In this document: positions 35,778 to 44,696 of the stretch, one piece after another | Layout of the letters: each line of letters starts with the position of its first letter | How positions within the stretch are numbered: the first letter of the stretch is position 1 | Source of the DNA: an uncultured bacterium | GTDB taxonomy: Bacteria > Acidobacteriota > Thermoanaerobaculia > Thermoanaerobaculales > Thermoanaerobaculaceae | DNA: 64,000 bases | Assembly (NCBI GenBank): GCA_937924755.1 | Contig: CALEVZ010000001.1 | Span: 30,045 to 94,044, forward strand | Direction of reading: 5' to 3' | Program-made: the position numbers and the translations under genes | The notes under the pieces: model-generated | The model's database searches: none | Seen by the model: only the letters and a program-made list of their open reading frames with translations | Told to the model about the DNA's origin: nothing

Positions 35778-36300
35778 CGCCCGAAAACAGCCCCGCCGGA
35801 GGGTCGAGGTGGATCACCGCCGAGGCGAGATCGACGCGCACGACGATGGGCGATCGAAAGGGAACCAGCACCTCTCGCCCCCCGTCCGTCGTCACCCGCA
35901 GCAGCGTGCCGCCCCCCAGATCAAGCAATTCGGCCACCTGGCCGAGATCGGCTCCGTCGGGGGCGCGGCAGCGGCAGCCGACCAGCTCGTGCTCGTAGTA
36001 GTAGTTCTCGGGCAGGGACGAACGCTCCTGCGCGGCGAGAAAAACCCAGGCCGGGACAAGCTGCTCGGCGGCCCTGCGATCGCGGACGCCGTCCAAGGAC
36101 AACAACCAGCAACCCTTGTGGTGGCGCAGGGCGTGTACGGTGAGATAACGATCCGGCTGCGACTCTCCGAACCCCACCGTCACCCCCGGCGCCATGCGCT
36201 CGGGGAAATCAGTGACGATCTCCACCAGCACGTCGCCGTGAACCCCGTGGGCGCGTCGAGCGCGACCGACGGCGAGCCACTGCTCCTGGCGCCTCGCCAC
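35767..36300 (-). CDS. rimM: 16S rRNA processing protein RimM
   Basis: 177 residues. Helps mature the 30S head, binds S19. N-terminal RimM domain (VGRARRAHGVHGDVLVEIVTDFPERM) and C-terminal PRC barrel (YYEHELVGCRCRAPDGADLGQVAELLDLGGGTLLRV, VLVPFRSPIVVRVDLASAVIHLDPPAGLF). Position between khpA and trmD supports the call. The start may be a few residues into the frame; the first 10 residues are not conserved. Confidence 0.94.
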   Translation of the reverse strand: MARRQEQWLAVGRARRAHGVHGDVLVEIVTDFPERMAPGVTVGFGESQPDRYLTVHALRHHKGCWLLSLDGVRDRRAAEQLVPAWVFLAAQERSSLPENYYYEHELVGCRCRAPDGADLGQVAELLDLGGGTLLRVTTDGGREVLVPFRSPIVVRVDLASAVIHLDPPAGLFSGDAL

Positions 36301-36303
36301 CCG

Positions 36304-36558
36304 CTATTCCAGGATCTCCAGCACCAGCCGCTTGCGCAGCTTCACCCCGGCACCGCCGAGGATGGTGCGAATGGCGCGCGCGGTCTTGCCCTGCTTGCCG
36401 ATCACCTTGCCCAGATCCTCGCTGGCAACGCGGAGTTCGAGCACGGTGGTCTGCTCCCCTTCGATCTCGCGCACCTGCACCTTGTCGGGTCGGTCCACCA
36501 GAGCCTTGGCGATATCCTCGACGAGCTGCTTGATGATCACCTCGGACCTCCCGGTCAC
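36304..36558 (-). CDS. khpA: KH-domain RNA-binding protein KhpA
   Basis: 84 residues. Single KH domain with the GxxG loop in [19 protein letters not shown]. In other bacteria KhpA pairs with KhpB and binds many RNAs affecting division and envelope synthesis. The gene lies between rpsP (4-nt overlap) and rimM as in most genomes. Confidence 0.94.
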   Translation of the reverse strand: MTGRSEVIIKQLVEDIAKALVDRPDKVQVREIEGEQTTVLELRVASEDLGKVIGKQGKTARAIRTILGGAGVKLRKRLVLEILE

Positions 36559-36788
36559 GTCGCCCGCTTGAGCAGACTCTTTACGGTGTCGGAGAGCTGC
36601 GCCCCCTGCGCCACCCAGTGGTCGATCCGGCCGCGGTCGAGGCGGACCTCGAACGGCTGCGTGCGGGGGTTGTAGTAGCCGACCTCCTCGATGACGGCTG
36701 CCGTGGGCGGCTTGCGCCCATCGGACACGACAACGCGATAGACCGGGCGACGGTTAGAGCCCATACGGCGCAGTCGAATCTTGAGCAT
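36555..36788 (-). CDS. rpsP: 30S ribosomal protein bS16
   Basis: 77 residues, standard. [43 protein letters not shown] is unmistakable. First gene of the rpsP-khpA-rimM-trmD-rplS operon; AAGGAGAACG precedes the ATG. Confidence 0.97.
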   Translation of the reverse strand: MLKIRLRRMGSNRRPVYRVVVSDGRKPPTAAVIEEVGYYNPRTQPFEVRLDRGRIDHWVAQGAQLSDTVKSLLKRAT

Positions 36789-36863
36789 TCTCGACGTTCT
36801 CCTTCACTGGCGCAGCCGACCTTAAAGAACAGGACCGACGTCGCGCGCTATCCCCTCGTTCCG

Positions 36864-36903
36864 CCGCGGCGAGTCTCCCGCCCGCGGTGGAGGCGATATT
36901 GTA
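36864..36903 (-). promoter_or_regulatory. -10 element and leader hairpin of the rpsP operon
   Basis: TACAAT (36898-36903, minus strand) is a likely -10, though no clear -35 is seen. About 10 nt later the expected mRNA forms a strong GC hairpin from CGCCCGCGG-side and CCGCGGCG-side arms (36864-36887), a possible ribosomal-protein leader element. Confidence 0.4.
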
Positions 36904-36910
36904 GCAAACG

Positions 36911-38230
36911 TTACATGCCCAACGAGCGCAGCATCCGCCGCGGGTCGCCGCTGCCAGCGCGCTTGACCAGCTTGCGCATTTCAGCGTACTGACGCAACAG
37001 CCGATTCACCTCCTCCACCGTGGTCCCCGCGCCCCGGGCGATCCGCCGCCGGTGGGAGCCTTTGATGATTTCCGGGTGACGCCGCTCCCTGGGGGTCATG
37101 GAGCAGATGATCGCTTCGAACCGTTTCAATCGGCGGTCATCCACCTGCTGCCCCTTAAGCGCCTTGGCACCCGGGATCAGGTCCATGATCTGTCCCATCA
37201 ACCCCCCCGAGCGCAGCTGCCTGAGCTGCTCCCGCAGGTCCTCCAGGTCGAACCCCTGCTTGCGCAGCTTGCGCTCCAGCTCCTCGGCCCGCTGCGCGTC
37301 CACGGTCGCCTGCGCCTTCTCGATAAGGGTCAGCATGTCCCCCATGCCGAGAATGCGGGAGGCCATGCGGTCGGGGTGAAACGGCTCCAGATCCCCCAGT
37401 CGCTCCCCCACGCCGGCAAACCGCAGCGGCGTGCCAGTCACGGTGACCACCGACAGCGCCGCTCCCCCGCGCGCGTCGCCGTCCAGCTTGGTGAGCAAAA
37501 CCCCGGTGAGCGGCAGCCGCGCGGCAAAGGCCTCGGCGGAGCGCACCGCGTCCTGGCCGGTCATGGCGTCGGCCACGAACAGCACCTCGCTGGGTTTGAG
37601 GATGCCATGGAGGGTCTCCAGCTCCGCCATCAGCTCATCGTCCACGTGCAACCGCCCGGCGGTGTCAAACAGCAGCACCTCGAAACCCTTGCGGCGAGCT
37701 TCCAGGAGCGCTCCGCGAGCAATCTCCTCGGGAGTCGACCAGCCCCGGGTATCCAGCACCGGCAGCCCCGCCTGCGCTCCCAGCTGCTCCAATTGCTCCC
37801 GTGCCGCCAGGCGCTGGCAGTCGGCCGGCACCAGCAGCACGTGCTTGCGCAGGTTGTTCTTGATGAACACAGCGAGCTTGGCGCAGGTGGTGGTCTTGCC
37901 CGTGCCCTGCAGGCCGACGAGCAGCACCGGGGCAGGAAAGCCTCTGAGCCTGAGCGGCTTCTGCTCACCACCCAGGAGCCGCGTCAGCTCCTCGTGAACG
38001 ATCTTCACCACCTGATGGGCAGGTCGCAGAGACGACAGCACCTCCTCGCCCACCGCCCGCTCCCGCACGCGGGCGGTGAACTCCTTGACCACCGGGAGCG
38101 CCACGTCGGCCGCTAGCAGCGCCCGCCGGATCTCTCCCAGCGCCTCGTCGACGTGCTTTTCGGTGAGATGCCCTTCCCCCCGCAACGCCTTGAAGACTTT
38201 TTGGAATCGCTCGGAAATCGCTTCCAGCAT
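36911..38230 (-). CDS. ffh: Signal recognition particle GTPase Ffh
   Basis: 439 residues. Binds signal sequences of nascent membrane proteins with 4.5S RNA. N domain (1-90), G domain with GLQGTGKTTTCAKLA (about 107), DTAGRLHVDDELM (about 190) and TKLDGDARGGAALS (about 246), then the methionine-rich M domain with RRHPEIIKGSHRRRIARGAGTTVEEVNRLLRQY. Complete. Directly upstream of the rpsP operon as in many bacteria. Confidence 0.97.
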   Translation of the reverse strand: MLEAISERFQKVFKALRGEGHLTEKHVDEALGEIRRALLAADVALPVVKEFTARVRERAVGEEVLSSLRPAHQVVKIVHEELTRLLGGEQKPLRLRGFPAPVLLVGLQGTGKTTTCAKLAVFIKNNLRKHVLLVPADCQRLAAREQLEQLGAQAGLPVLDTRGWSTPEEIARGALLEARRKGFEVLLFDTAGRLHVDDELMAELETLHGILKPSEVLFVADAMTGQDAVRSAEAFAARLPLTGVLLTKLDGDARGGAALSVVTVTGTPLRFAGVGERLGDLEPFHPDRMASRILGMGDMLTLIEKAQATVDAQRAEELERKLRKQGFDLEDLREQLRQLRSGGLMGQIMDLIPGAKALKGQQVDDRRLKRFEAIICSMTPRERRHPEIIKGSHRRRIARGAGTTVEEVNRLLRQYAEMRKLVKRAGSGDPRRMLRSLGM

Positions 38231-38266
38231 GAGATCTTCCCTTCTACCTCGACCACCGACTGCCGG

Positions 38267-40648
38267 CTACACCTCGCGGTAGCGCCGCAGCTGCTCGGCC
38301 ATCTCCGCTAGGCGGGCGGCGCAGCGCCCCAGCACCGATTCCTTCGGAAAGCGCCCGTGCTCGTCGCGCTGCCCCGCCGGCACCCCGGTCAACAGCTCGA
38401 TCCCCTCTCCAATGTCGCTCACCGAGTAGATGTGAAAGGCGCCACCGGCGACCGCCTCCACCACCTCCGGATCGAGTTGTAGATCGGCCTCGTTGGCCTC
38501 GGGGATCAGCACCCCCTGGGAACCGGTCAGTCCCCGCAGCCGGCACAGCCGGAAAAACCCCTCGATCTTCTCGTTGACCCCGCCAATCGCTTGGACGCGA
38601 CCCAACTGATCCACGGACCCGGTGACCGCCAGGTCCTGGCGCAACGGCAACCCCGAAAGGGCGGAGAGAATGGCGTACACCTCGGCGGACGACGCGCTGT
38701 CCCCATCGACCCCGCCGTAGGTCTGCTCAAAGGCGATGGAGACGCTCATGGACAGCGGATGCTCGGTGGCGAACAGGGCCCGCAGGTAGCCAGTGAGGAT
38801 GAGCACGCCCTTGTCGTGGGTACGCCCCGACAGGCGGGCTTCCCGCTCGATGTTGATCACGCCCTCCCGACCCAGGGCGACGCGGGCGGACAGCCGCCCC
38901 GGCAGGCCGAAGGCGTGATAGCCTAGGTCGTAAACGGCCAGTCCGTTCACCTCACCCACCACCGCGCCCGCGGTGGCCACGCGTAGTAACCCCTCCTGCA
39001 TGGCACGGGTGATCTTTTCCTCCGGCAGCGAGTTGCGCTCCGCCCGGCTGATCACTGCGGCGCGCACCTCACGGTGAGAAATGGCGGTCGCACCCTCCCG
39101 CCGCGCCACGAAGGCTGCCTCCCGCAGGATGTCGGCCACGTCCGAAAAGCGCGCCGACAGCCGACGCTGACTGCGAGCCAGCCGCACCCCCTCCTCCACC
39201 AACGCCGCCATCCCCTGCCGATCCAGGTGGAGGAGCCCCTCCTCCCGAATGATCCGTGACATGAGGGCAAGAAAATCTGCCACCGTGGACTGGTCAAGTG
39301 GCATCTCGCTGTCGAAATCGGACAGCACCTTGAAGATCTTGCGAAAATCGTCGTCGAGGTCGTGGAGGAGGTCGTAGAGGCCCCGATCCCCCACCATCAC
39401 TACTTTCACCTCGAGGTCCACCGGTTCTGGTTGCAACGCCTGCCCGGCCAGGGTGAAGATGGTCTCGGGGGCACGCACCGCCACCTTGCGGTGGCGCAAC
39501 GCCCGCTTGAGCGCTCGCCAGGCCCCCGGCTCCGACAGCACGTCGAAGGCGTTGAGCACCAGAAAGCCGCCGTTAGCCCGCAGCACCGACCCGGCACGGA
39601 TCTGGGTGTGATCGGCGGACGAGCGCAAATCCTGCCCCAAGCGCGCCTCGATGGTGCCAAACAACCGCGCCATGGTCGGCTCGGTTTCGATGACCACCGG
39701 CCGCCCCTCAGTGGCGCCGTTGTCCACCACCACGTTGACCCGATACCGGGTGAGGGGATCGGCGGGGCCCTCGTCACGCCGGGCGGTGAGTAGCTCCAGG
39801 TTTTTCATTAGATCGGCGGCCACCGCCTGCAAGAACGGCCTCACCCGCTCGTCTCCCACCGCCGCGGCAATGGCGTTCATTTCCTGCTCCAGTACCGGCG
39901 CAACCGTGTCCTGGCGCAGTTTCTCGGCGCGCGCCACCATCTCCGCGCGCACCGCCATGACCTGGGCAAAGGCGCGCTGCAGCTCCTCGGAAAGCCGCTG
40001 GTGCTCCCTTTCCAAAGCCGCGGCTCTCTCCTTTTCGATCTTCCCCTCCGCCGCCAGCGCCTGGACCTTGTCCATGGTCACCGGCCGCGCATCGACGAGG
40101 GGCAGGATTTCGGGCCGCGTCACCGACCCCACCTGGACCTGCACCAGGGTGAAGCCGTGTTCCCGCACCTCCTCCTCGAAGGTGCGAATGAGCTCCTGCT
40201 GGCGGGCTTTTAGGTCCTCGATGGCCAGCTCCAAGCGCCGCTGGTACTCCTCACTTTCGAACAGCCCCGGCAGGCTTTCCGCCAGTTGCGCCAACAACCG
40301 GTCCATCCCCTCGCGCAGCACCGCCCCGCCCCCGGCGCGCAGAACCAGCAGGCGGGGGCGCTCCGGGTGATCGAAGTTGAAAACGTAGATGAGGTCATCG
40401 GGCCGTGAGCCACGGCTGGCGTGGGGCTTGAGGTGCAACTCAATGGCGGTCATCTTGCCGGTGCCCGTGAGACCGGTGACGAACACGTTGAACCCCAACG
40501 AGTCCATGGCCAGGCCGAACTCCAGGGCGGTGACCGCCCGCTGCTGACCGATGATGCCCGTCGAGGGCGCCACCTCCGAGGTGCTTTCAGCCGTCAGCCA
40601 GTCCAGCGGACAGCGCCAGCGCAACTTTTCCACTGAGAGTCTTTTCAC
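38267..40648 (-). CDS. Lon-like ATP-dependent protease (YcbZ/LonC type)
   Basis: 793 residues from the GTG at 40648, with GCGGAGG upstream. AAA+ module fused to a Lon serine-lysine protease domain. Seen: GLTGTGKMTAIELHLKP near the N-terminus (a Walker A whose last position is Met, not Ser/Thr), long coiled-coil insert (about 130-260), NGGFLVLNAFDVLSEPGAWRALKRAL, KVVMVGDRGLYDLLHDLDDDF, and the catalytic dyad: Ser in GGVDGDSASSAEVYAILSAL (about 651) and Lys in GGVNEKIEGFFRLC (about 693). This is the YcbZ-like family, widespread but little studied; the odd Walker A is seen in relatives. It overlaps no neighbour but follows the MMPL gene closely (the two frames overlap if a longer start is used). 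Confidence 0.9.
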   Translation of the reverse strand: MKRLSVEKLRWRCPLDWLTAESTSEVAPSTGIIGQQRAVTALEFGLAMDSLGFNVFVTGLTGTGKMTAIELHLKPHASRGSRPDDLIYVFNFDHPERPRLLVLRAGGGAVLREGMDRLLAQLAESLPGLFESEEYQRRLELAIEDLKARQQELIRTFEEEVREHGFTLVQVQVGSVTRPEILPLVDARPVTMDKVQALAAEGKIEKERAAALEREHQRLSEELQRAFAQVMAVRAEMVARAEKLRQDTVAPVLEQEMNAIAAAVGDERVRPFLQAVAADLMKNLELLTARRDEGPADPLTRYRVNVVVDNGATEGRPVVIETEPTMARLFGTIEARLGQDLRSSADHTQIRAGSVLRANGGFLVLNAFDVLSEPGAWRALKRALRHRKVAVRAPETIFTLAGQALQPEPVDLEVKVVMVGDRGLYDLLHDLDDDFRKIFKVLSDFDSEMPLDQSTVADFLALMSRIIREEGLLHLDRQGMAALVEEGVRLARSQRRLSARFSDVADILREAAFVARREGATAISHREVRAAVISRAERNSLPEEKITRAMQEGLLRVATAGAVVGEVNGLAVYDLGYHAFGLPGRLSARVALGREGVINIEREARLSGRTHDKGVLILTGYLRALFATEHPLSMSVSIAFEQTYGGVDGDSASSAEVYAILSALSGLPLRQDLAVTGSVDQLGRVQAIGGVNEKIEGFFRLCRLRGLTGSQGVLIPEANEADLQLDPEVVEAVAGGAFHIYSVSDIGEGIELLTGVPAGQRDEHGRFPKESVLGRCAARLAEMAEQLRRYREV

Positions 40649-40664
40649 CACGGCGACCTCCGCC

Positions 40665-43184
40665 TCAGCGGTCACCCTCCACAGCTGTCTGGTGCACCAG
40701 AAGCGGCAGAACCGCCACCGCCACCAGACACGCCAGCACCACCCCCACCGAGGTCATCATGCCAATACTCCGCAACCCGGGAAAGTGCGTCGTCACCAGC
40801 GACCCAAACCCCACCACCGTGGTCAAGGAAGCGAACACCACGGCCCGGGCCGTCTCCGCCACCCGCTCCAGCCCACCACCCTCACGCAACCGGTGAATCA
40901 TGTGGATGGCGTAGTCCACCCCAATGCCGATGATCATGGTGATGACAAAGACGTTGAGAAAATTGAGCGCCAGGCCCAACGCCGCCATCCCGGCCACCGT
41001 CCACAGCACCCCCAGCAGCACCGGCAGCAGCCCCAGCACGGCGTCCCGCACGCGCTCCATCTCCCACAAAAGCATGAGGAAGACGATCACCAACCCGAGC
41101 AGGCAGGCGAATCCCGCGTCCCGCCAGACGATTTGCCGCAGCCGCTGGGACACCATGTTGACGCCGGTGAGCGAGGCGCCGTCGACCCCGCTGACCAGCG
41201 CCACCAGGCCTGGCGGCGCCTCTCGCCTCCACTTGCCCGGAGGGACGAACACGTTGATCACCGTCACCACACGCCCATCCTTGTGCAGCAGTGACCGCTC
41301 CACCAGCTGCTCCACCGGGGTGCCCTTCCACACCTCTAGCCCCACCTCCTCGGCTGGCCGCAGCACGTCGTCGAGGAGCTCCAGACCGGCGGCGAAGGCC
41401 TCCGGCTGCAGGCCGACGCCGGTCATGGCGTCAGCGAGCTGCCTGCGCACCCGCACCGGGTCGGTGAGTTCGGCATGCGCTTCGAGCCAGGCGCGGGTCC
41501 CGGCCTGGGCGTCGGCAGGCGGGAAAAGGTTGGCCAGCGACTCAAAACCGGAGATCTCAGCCCGCTTGATCAGCTCCTCCAGGCCTCCGGTCAGCCGCTG
41601 CACGCGCGCCAGAGCCTCCGCCTCGCTCCCCGCCTCAACCCGGATCATCATGGCGTTAAATGAGATGCCAAAGGCTTCTGCGACCGCCTGCTGCACCTCG
41701 ACGCCGCGGTTGGAGGGCGACCGCAAGTTGCGCACGTCGTCGTCGAACTTCACCCGACCGACCACCGCCAGGGATGCCACCGTCAGCACAGCCGCCAGGC
41801 CTAGCACCAGGCGGCGGTGGGCCGCGCACCACCGCAGGATGGGGGCCACGTGCAGCCAGCGGGACAGCTCGGGGGGGCGCCGACCGCGATCGAAGATGGT
41901 CACCAGCGCCGGCAACAGCATGAAGGCGCTGATCGCCATCAGGACGATGCCAGTACCGGTGAGCAATCCCAGCTCCTTCAAGCCGGCGAAGCGGGTCACC
42001 AGAAAGGCGTAGAACGTCCCCACGCTCGTGATGGCACCCAACAGCACGGCTGGCCCGGATCGTTGCCCCATTTCATCCAGCGCCTCAGCCAGCGGCAGCC
42101 CCCGGTGGCGGGCCTCCAGGTAACGCCCGTACATGACGATGGTGAAATCGATACCGAGTCCCACTAGCAACGCCGAAAAGCTGGAGGTGGCGGAGTTGAG
42201 GCGGCCGAGTACCAGGGCGGTGAAGACGAAGGTCAGGGCCAACCCCACCGCCAGCGGCAGAAAGGCAAAATGGGCAGCGGCGAAGCGGCGGTAGGCGAAG
42301 AAAAACAGCAACATCACGCCAACAATGGAGGTCATGGAGTTGGTCATGATGTCCGAACGAATGAGGGAGGCGTCCTCGATGGCGATGCGGTGCCCGCCGC
42401 CGAGAAGCACGGGGGGGATCGCCTCGATTGCCACCTCTTCCTCTTCGGCCAGATGGGCGCGGGCGCGAGCAATACGCTGTTCGAGGTCGGCAAATAGCAG
42501 GGCATCGAAGGCGATGTCCTGGGCAGGTCGAATGGGTTTGGCGAGGACGAGCGCCATGGAGTGGTCGGCGGCAAGGTAGTAGCCGCTGGCAAAGTCCACC
42601 TTCAAGGCGGACGGCGTGCGCGATACCCGGCCCAGCAGCAGGGGAAGCAGCCCCAGCGGATCCCGGACCATGAACTCCTTGCCGGCCAGCGACAGGGGAG
42701 TTTCCACGGCGGCGCGAATGTCAGCAGCGCGGGCAGCCAAGCCCTCCGGAGTGAGCCGCTCGGCCAGCTGCGTCAGCCCGTCCTGGTCGAGAAATAGCAC
42801 CGCGTGGTGGAGCACCGCCTCGGCCAGCCGGGTCGGGTCCTCCAGACGGGACTGCACACCGCCCAGATAGGGGCTGCGCTGGAACTCCTCGGCGACCAGG
42901 TCGACCAGCAGGAGCGCCCGTTCGAGCTCCTCCTCCCCCGCCACCGGCACCGCCGCCAGCAGGGTGTCGAGAGAGCCGAACTCCTCGAAGGTACGGGTGA
43001 ACTCCTCTACCACCGGATCGTGGCGCGGCACCAGGCTCATGACGTCAGTTTCAAAGTTGATCTTGAGCCCCAGGGCAATCCCCAAGGCCACCACCGCCAG
43101 GCCCATCGCCACCGTCAAATAAGGACGACGGTATCCCACCCGCACCAGCGCCACCGCCAGGCCGGCACCGCGCAGGGATTTCAC
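40665..43184 (-). CDS. MMPL/RND family transporter (HpnN-like)
   Basis: 839 residues. Two copies of a six-helix module, each led by a large periplasmic loop: helix 1 RPYLTVAMGLAVVALGIALGL, helices 2-6 in SIVGVMLLFFFAYRRFAAAHFAFLPLAVG through LLTGTGIVLMAISAFMLLPALVTIF, then RRLVLGLAAVLTVASLAVV and a second set with GIGVDYAIHMIHRLREG. Characteristic ETDVMSLVPRHDPV and GLGIDFTIVMYGRYLEA place it in the RND superfamily subgroup that includes HpnN, which moves hopanoids to the outer membrane. No hopanoid genes are in the window, so the substrate (lipid or polyketide-like) is unknown. Start GTG 43184 overlaps pgsA by 4 nt. Confidence 0.9.
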   Translation of the reverse strand: MKSLRGAGLAVALVRVGYRRPYLTVAMGLAVVALGIALGLKINFETDVMSLVPRHDPVVEEFTRTFEEFGSLDTLLAAVPVAGEEELERALLLVDLVAEEFQRSPYLGGVQSRLEDPTRLAEAVLHHAVLFLDQDGLTQLAERLTPEGLAARAADIRAAVETPLSLAGKEFMVRDPLGLLPLLLGRVSRTPSALKVDFASGYYLAADHSMALVLAKPIRPAQDIAFDALLFADLEQRIARARAHLAEEEEVAIEAIPPVLLGGGHRIAIEDASLIRSDIMTNSMTSIVGVMLLFFFAYRRFAAAHFAFLPLAVGLALTFVFTALVLGRLNSATSSFSALLVGLGIDFTIVMYGRYLEARHRGLPLAEALDEMGQRSGPAVLLGAITSVGTFYAFLVTRFAGLKELGLLTGTGIVLMAISAFMLLPALVTIFDRGRRPPELSRWLHVAPILRWCAAHRRLVLGLAAVLTVASLAVVGRVKFDDDVRNLRSPSNRGVEVQQAVAEAFGISFNAMMIRVEAGSEAEALARVQRLTGGLEELIKRAEISGFESLANLFPPADAQAGTRAWLEAHAELTDPVRVRRQLADAMTGVGLQPEAFAAGLELLDDVLRPAEEVGLEVWKGTPVEQLVERSLLHKDGRVVTVINVFVPPGKWRREAPPGLVALVSGVDGASLTGVNMVSQRLRQIVWRDAGFACLLGLVIVFLMLLWEMERVRDAVLGLLPVLLGVLWTVAGMAALGLALNFLNVFVITMIIGIGVDYAIHMIHRLREGGGLERVAETARAVVFASLTTVVGFGSLVTTHFPGLRSIGMMTSVGVVLACLVAVAVLPLLVHQTAVEGDR

Positions 43185-43723
43185 CGGCCGACCTCAGCAA
43201 CCCGCCGCCAGAAGGCGCGAAAGTAGGTTACCAGGGAGGCCGCCGCCAGAGCGACCGCCACCCAAAGGGCAATCTTCCCCAACAACGCCCAGCGGCCAAG
43301 CTGAAAGCTGACGATCAACAGCGACACGCAGATGATCTGCGACAGCGTCTTGAGCTTGCCCCACCAGGTGGCGGCGATCACCACCCCGCGCTGGTGCGCC
43401 ACCTGCCGCAAGCCAGTCACTGCGAACTCGCGGCCGAGAATGATCACCACCATCCAGGCCGGCGCAAGACCCAGTTCGACGAGGGAAATGAACGCCGCCG
43501 AGATAAGCAGCTTGTCAGCGATGGGATCCAGCAAAGTGCCAACCACCGTGACGGCGCCGGTCCGGCGGGCGATGATGCCATCGAAGAGGTCGGTCAGGGC
43601 AGCGAGCAGAAAGATGCCCAGGCCCCAGAACTCACTGCCGGAAAAGCGCGTCAGCAGCACCACTACGAGCAGCGGCACGAGCAAGATGCGAAAAACCGTC
43701 AGGGAGTTGGGGAGGTTCCACAT
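43181..43723 (-). CDS. pgsA: CDP-diacylglycerol-glycerol-3-phosphate 3-phosphatidyltransferase
   Basis: 180 residues, several membrane helices. First committed step to phosphatidylglycerol. CDP-alcohol phosphotransferase motif D-xx-DG-xx-AR...G-xxx-D-xxx-D is seen as DLFDGIIARRTGAVTVVGTLLDPIADK (about 45-71); NLPNSLTVFRILLVPLLV is the typical N-terminus. A TACAAT hexamer lies 17 nt upstream of the ATG. Followed by the MMPL gene, so both act in membrane lipid biology. Confidence 0.95.
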   Translation of the reverse strand: MWNLPNSLTVFRILLVPLLVVVLLTRFSGSEFWGLGIFLLAALTDLFDGIIARRTGAVTVVGTLLDPIADKLLISAAFISLVELGLAPAWMVVIILGREFAVTGLRQVAHQRGVVIAATWWGKLKTLSQIICVSLLIVSFQLGRWALLGKIALWVAVALAAASLVTYFRAFWRRVAEVGR

Positions 43724-43817
43724 GTGCGCGACCGAGGGGATTGTAGTTCATCCCCACGCCGCGACTCTGGAGCCTCGCGGCTCACCACCCGCGGGTGGGT
43801 TCTGCCAAAATAGTGAT

Positions 43818-44630
43818 GTGCGTCACTCGCTCCTCCTCCTCGCCGCCTTCAGCGTCGCCCCTCCGGCGGGCGCGGCGGCCGCCGTCAACATCGCCTCGGT
43901 GAGCGGGACGGGCCCCTACTTCGCCCTCACCTTCGACGCCCACGCCGCCAGCGAGGGGGCACGGGAGCTTCTGGCGCTGCTGCGGGAGCGCCGCCTGCGC
44001 GCCACCCTTTTCGTGACCGGCGGGTTCGCCCGCGCCCACCCCGAGATCCTTCGCGAGGCTTACCGCGATGGACACGAGATCGGCAACCACACCGACACCC
44101 ACCCCCACCTCACCACCTGGGAGGAGAACCGCCGTCACGACACGCGGCCGGAGATTTCGCGCGCCGTGCTGCAGCGCGAACTCCGCCTCGCCGACGAGGC
44201 CATCCGCGCGGCGCTCGGTGGCGCAGCGCCCACGCCGTTCTGGCGGGCCCCCTACGGCGAGCACAACGCCCAGATCCGCGCCTGGGCCGCCGAGTTGGGG
44301 CTCGTTCACATCGACTGGACGCGCGGCGGATCACTGTCGCTGGACGCCCTCGACTGGGTCGAGAACCCGCGCGCCAAAATCTTTCTCGGTCCCGAGGCGA
44401 TGGCCCGGCGGCTGCTCTCCTTCGAGCAGGCGACCGGCGTGCCGCTGGCGGGAGGGATCGTGCTCATGCACCTGGGTACGGGGCGGGCGCATCACCCACT
44501 GCTGGAGGCCCTGCCCATCCTGCTGGACGAAACCGACCTGCGCGGGCTCAAGGCGGTGCCGGTGGGAGAACTGCTCGCCCGACGGGGAAACGCCCTCTCA
44601 CGACGTGGCGACGGTGTCCCCGCGCAATGA
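43818..44630 (+). CDS. Polysaccharide deacetylase (NodB family), secreted
   Basis: 270 residues from the GTG at 43818. Signal peptide RHSLLLLAAFSVAPPAGAAA. NodB domain: FALTFDAHAASEGARELLALL carries the first catalytic/metal Asp (TFDA instead of TFDD), HEIGNHTDTHPHL the two metal histidines, FWRAPYGEHNAQIR motif 3, and IVLMHLGTGR the motif 5 His. De-N-acetylates a glycan such as peptidoglycan or an exopolysaccharide in the periplasm. It is transcribed away from pgsA; no polysaccharide genes adjoin it. Confidence 0.9.
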   Translation: MRHSLLLLAAFSVAPPAGAAAAVNIASVSGTGPYFALTFDAHAASEGARELLALLRERRLRATLFVTGGFARAHPEILREAYRDGHEIGNHTDTHPHLTTWEENRRHDTRPEISRAVLQRELRLADEAIRAALGGAAPTPFWRAPYGEHNAQIRAWAAELGLVHIDWTRGGSLSLDALDWVENPRAKIFLGPEAMARRLLSFEQATGVPLAGGIVLMHLGTGRAHHPLLEALPILLDETDLRGLKAVPVGELLARRGNALSRRGDGVPAQ

Positions 44631-44696
44631 CGCCCTTTCGCCGGTTGGGGCGATTCCGCAAAGACGGCGCGGCGCACCCCCCGAAGCGCCCCGCGC

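Noticed and set aside
43818..44630. Deacetylase FDAHA considered as a dead active site
   Set aside because: TFDA in place of TFDD is common in active NodB-family enzymes, and the first Asp and both His are kept.
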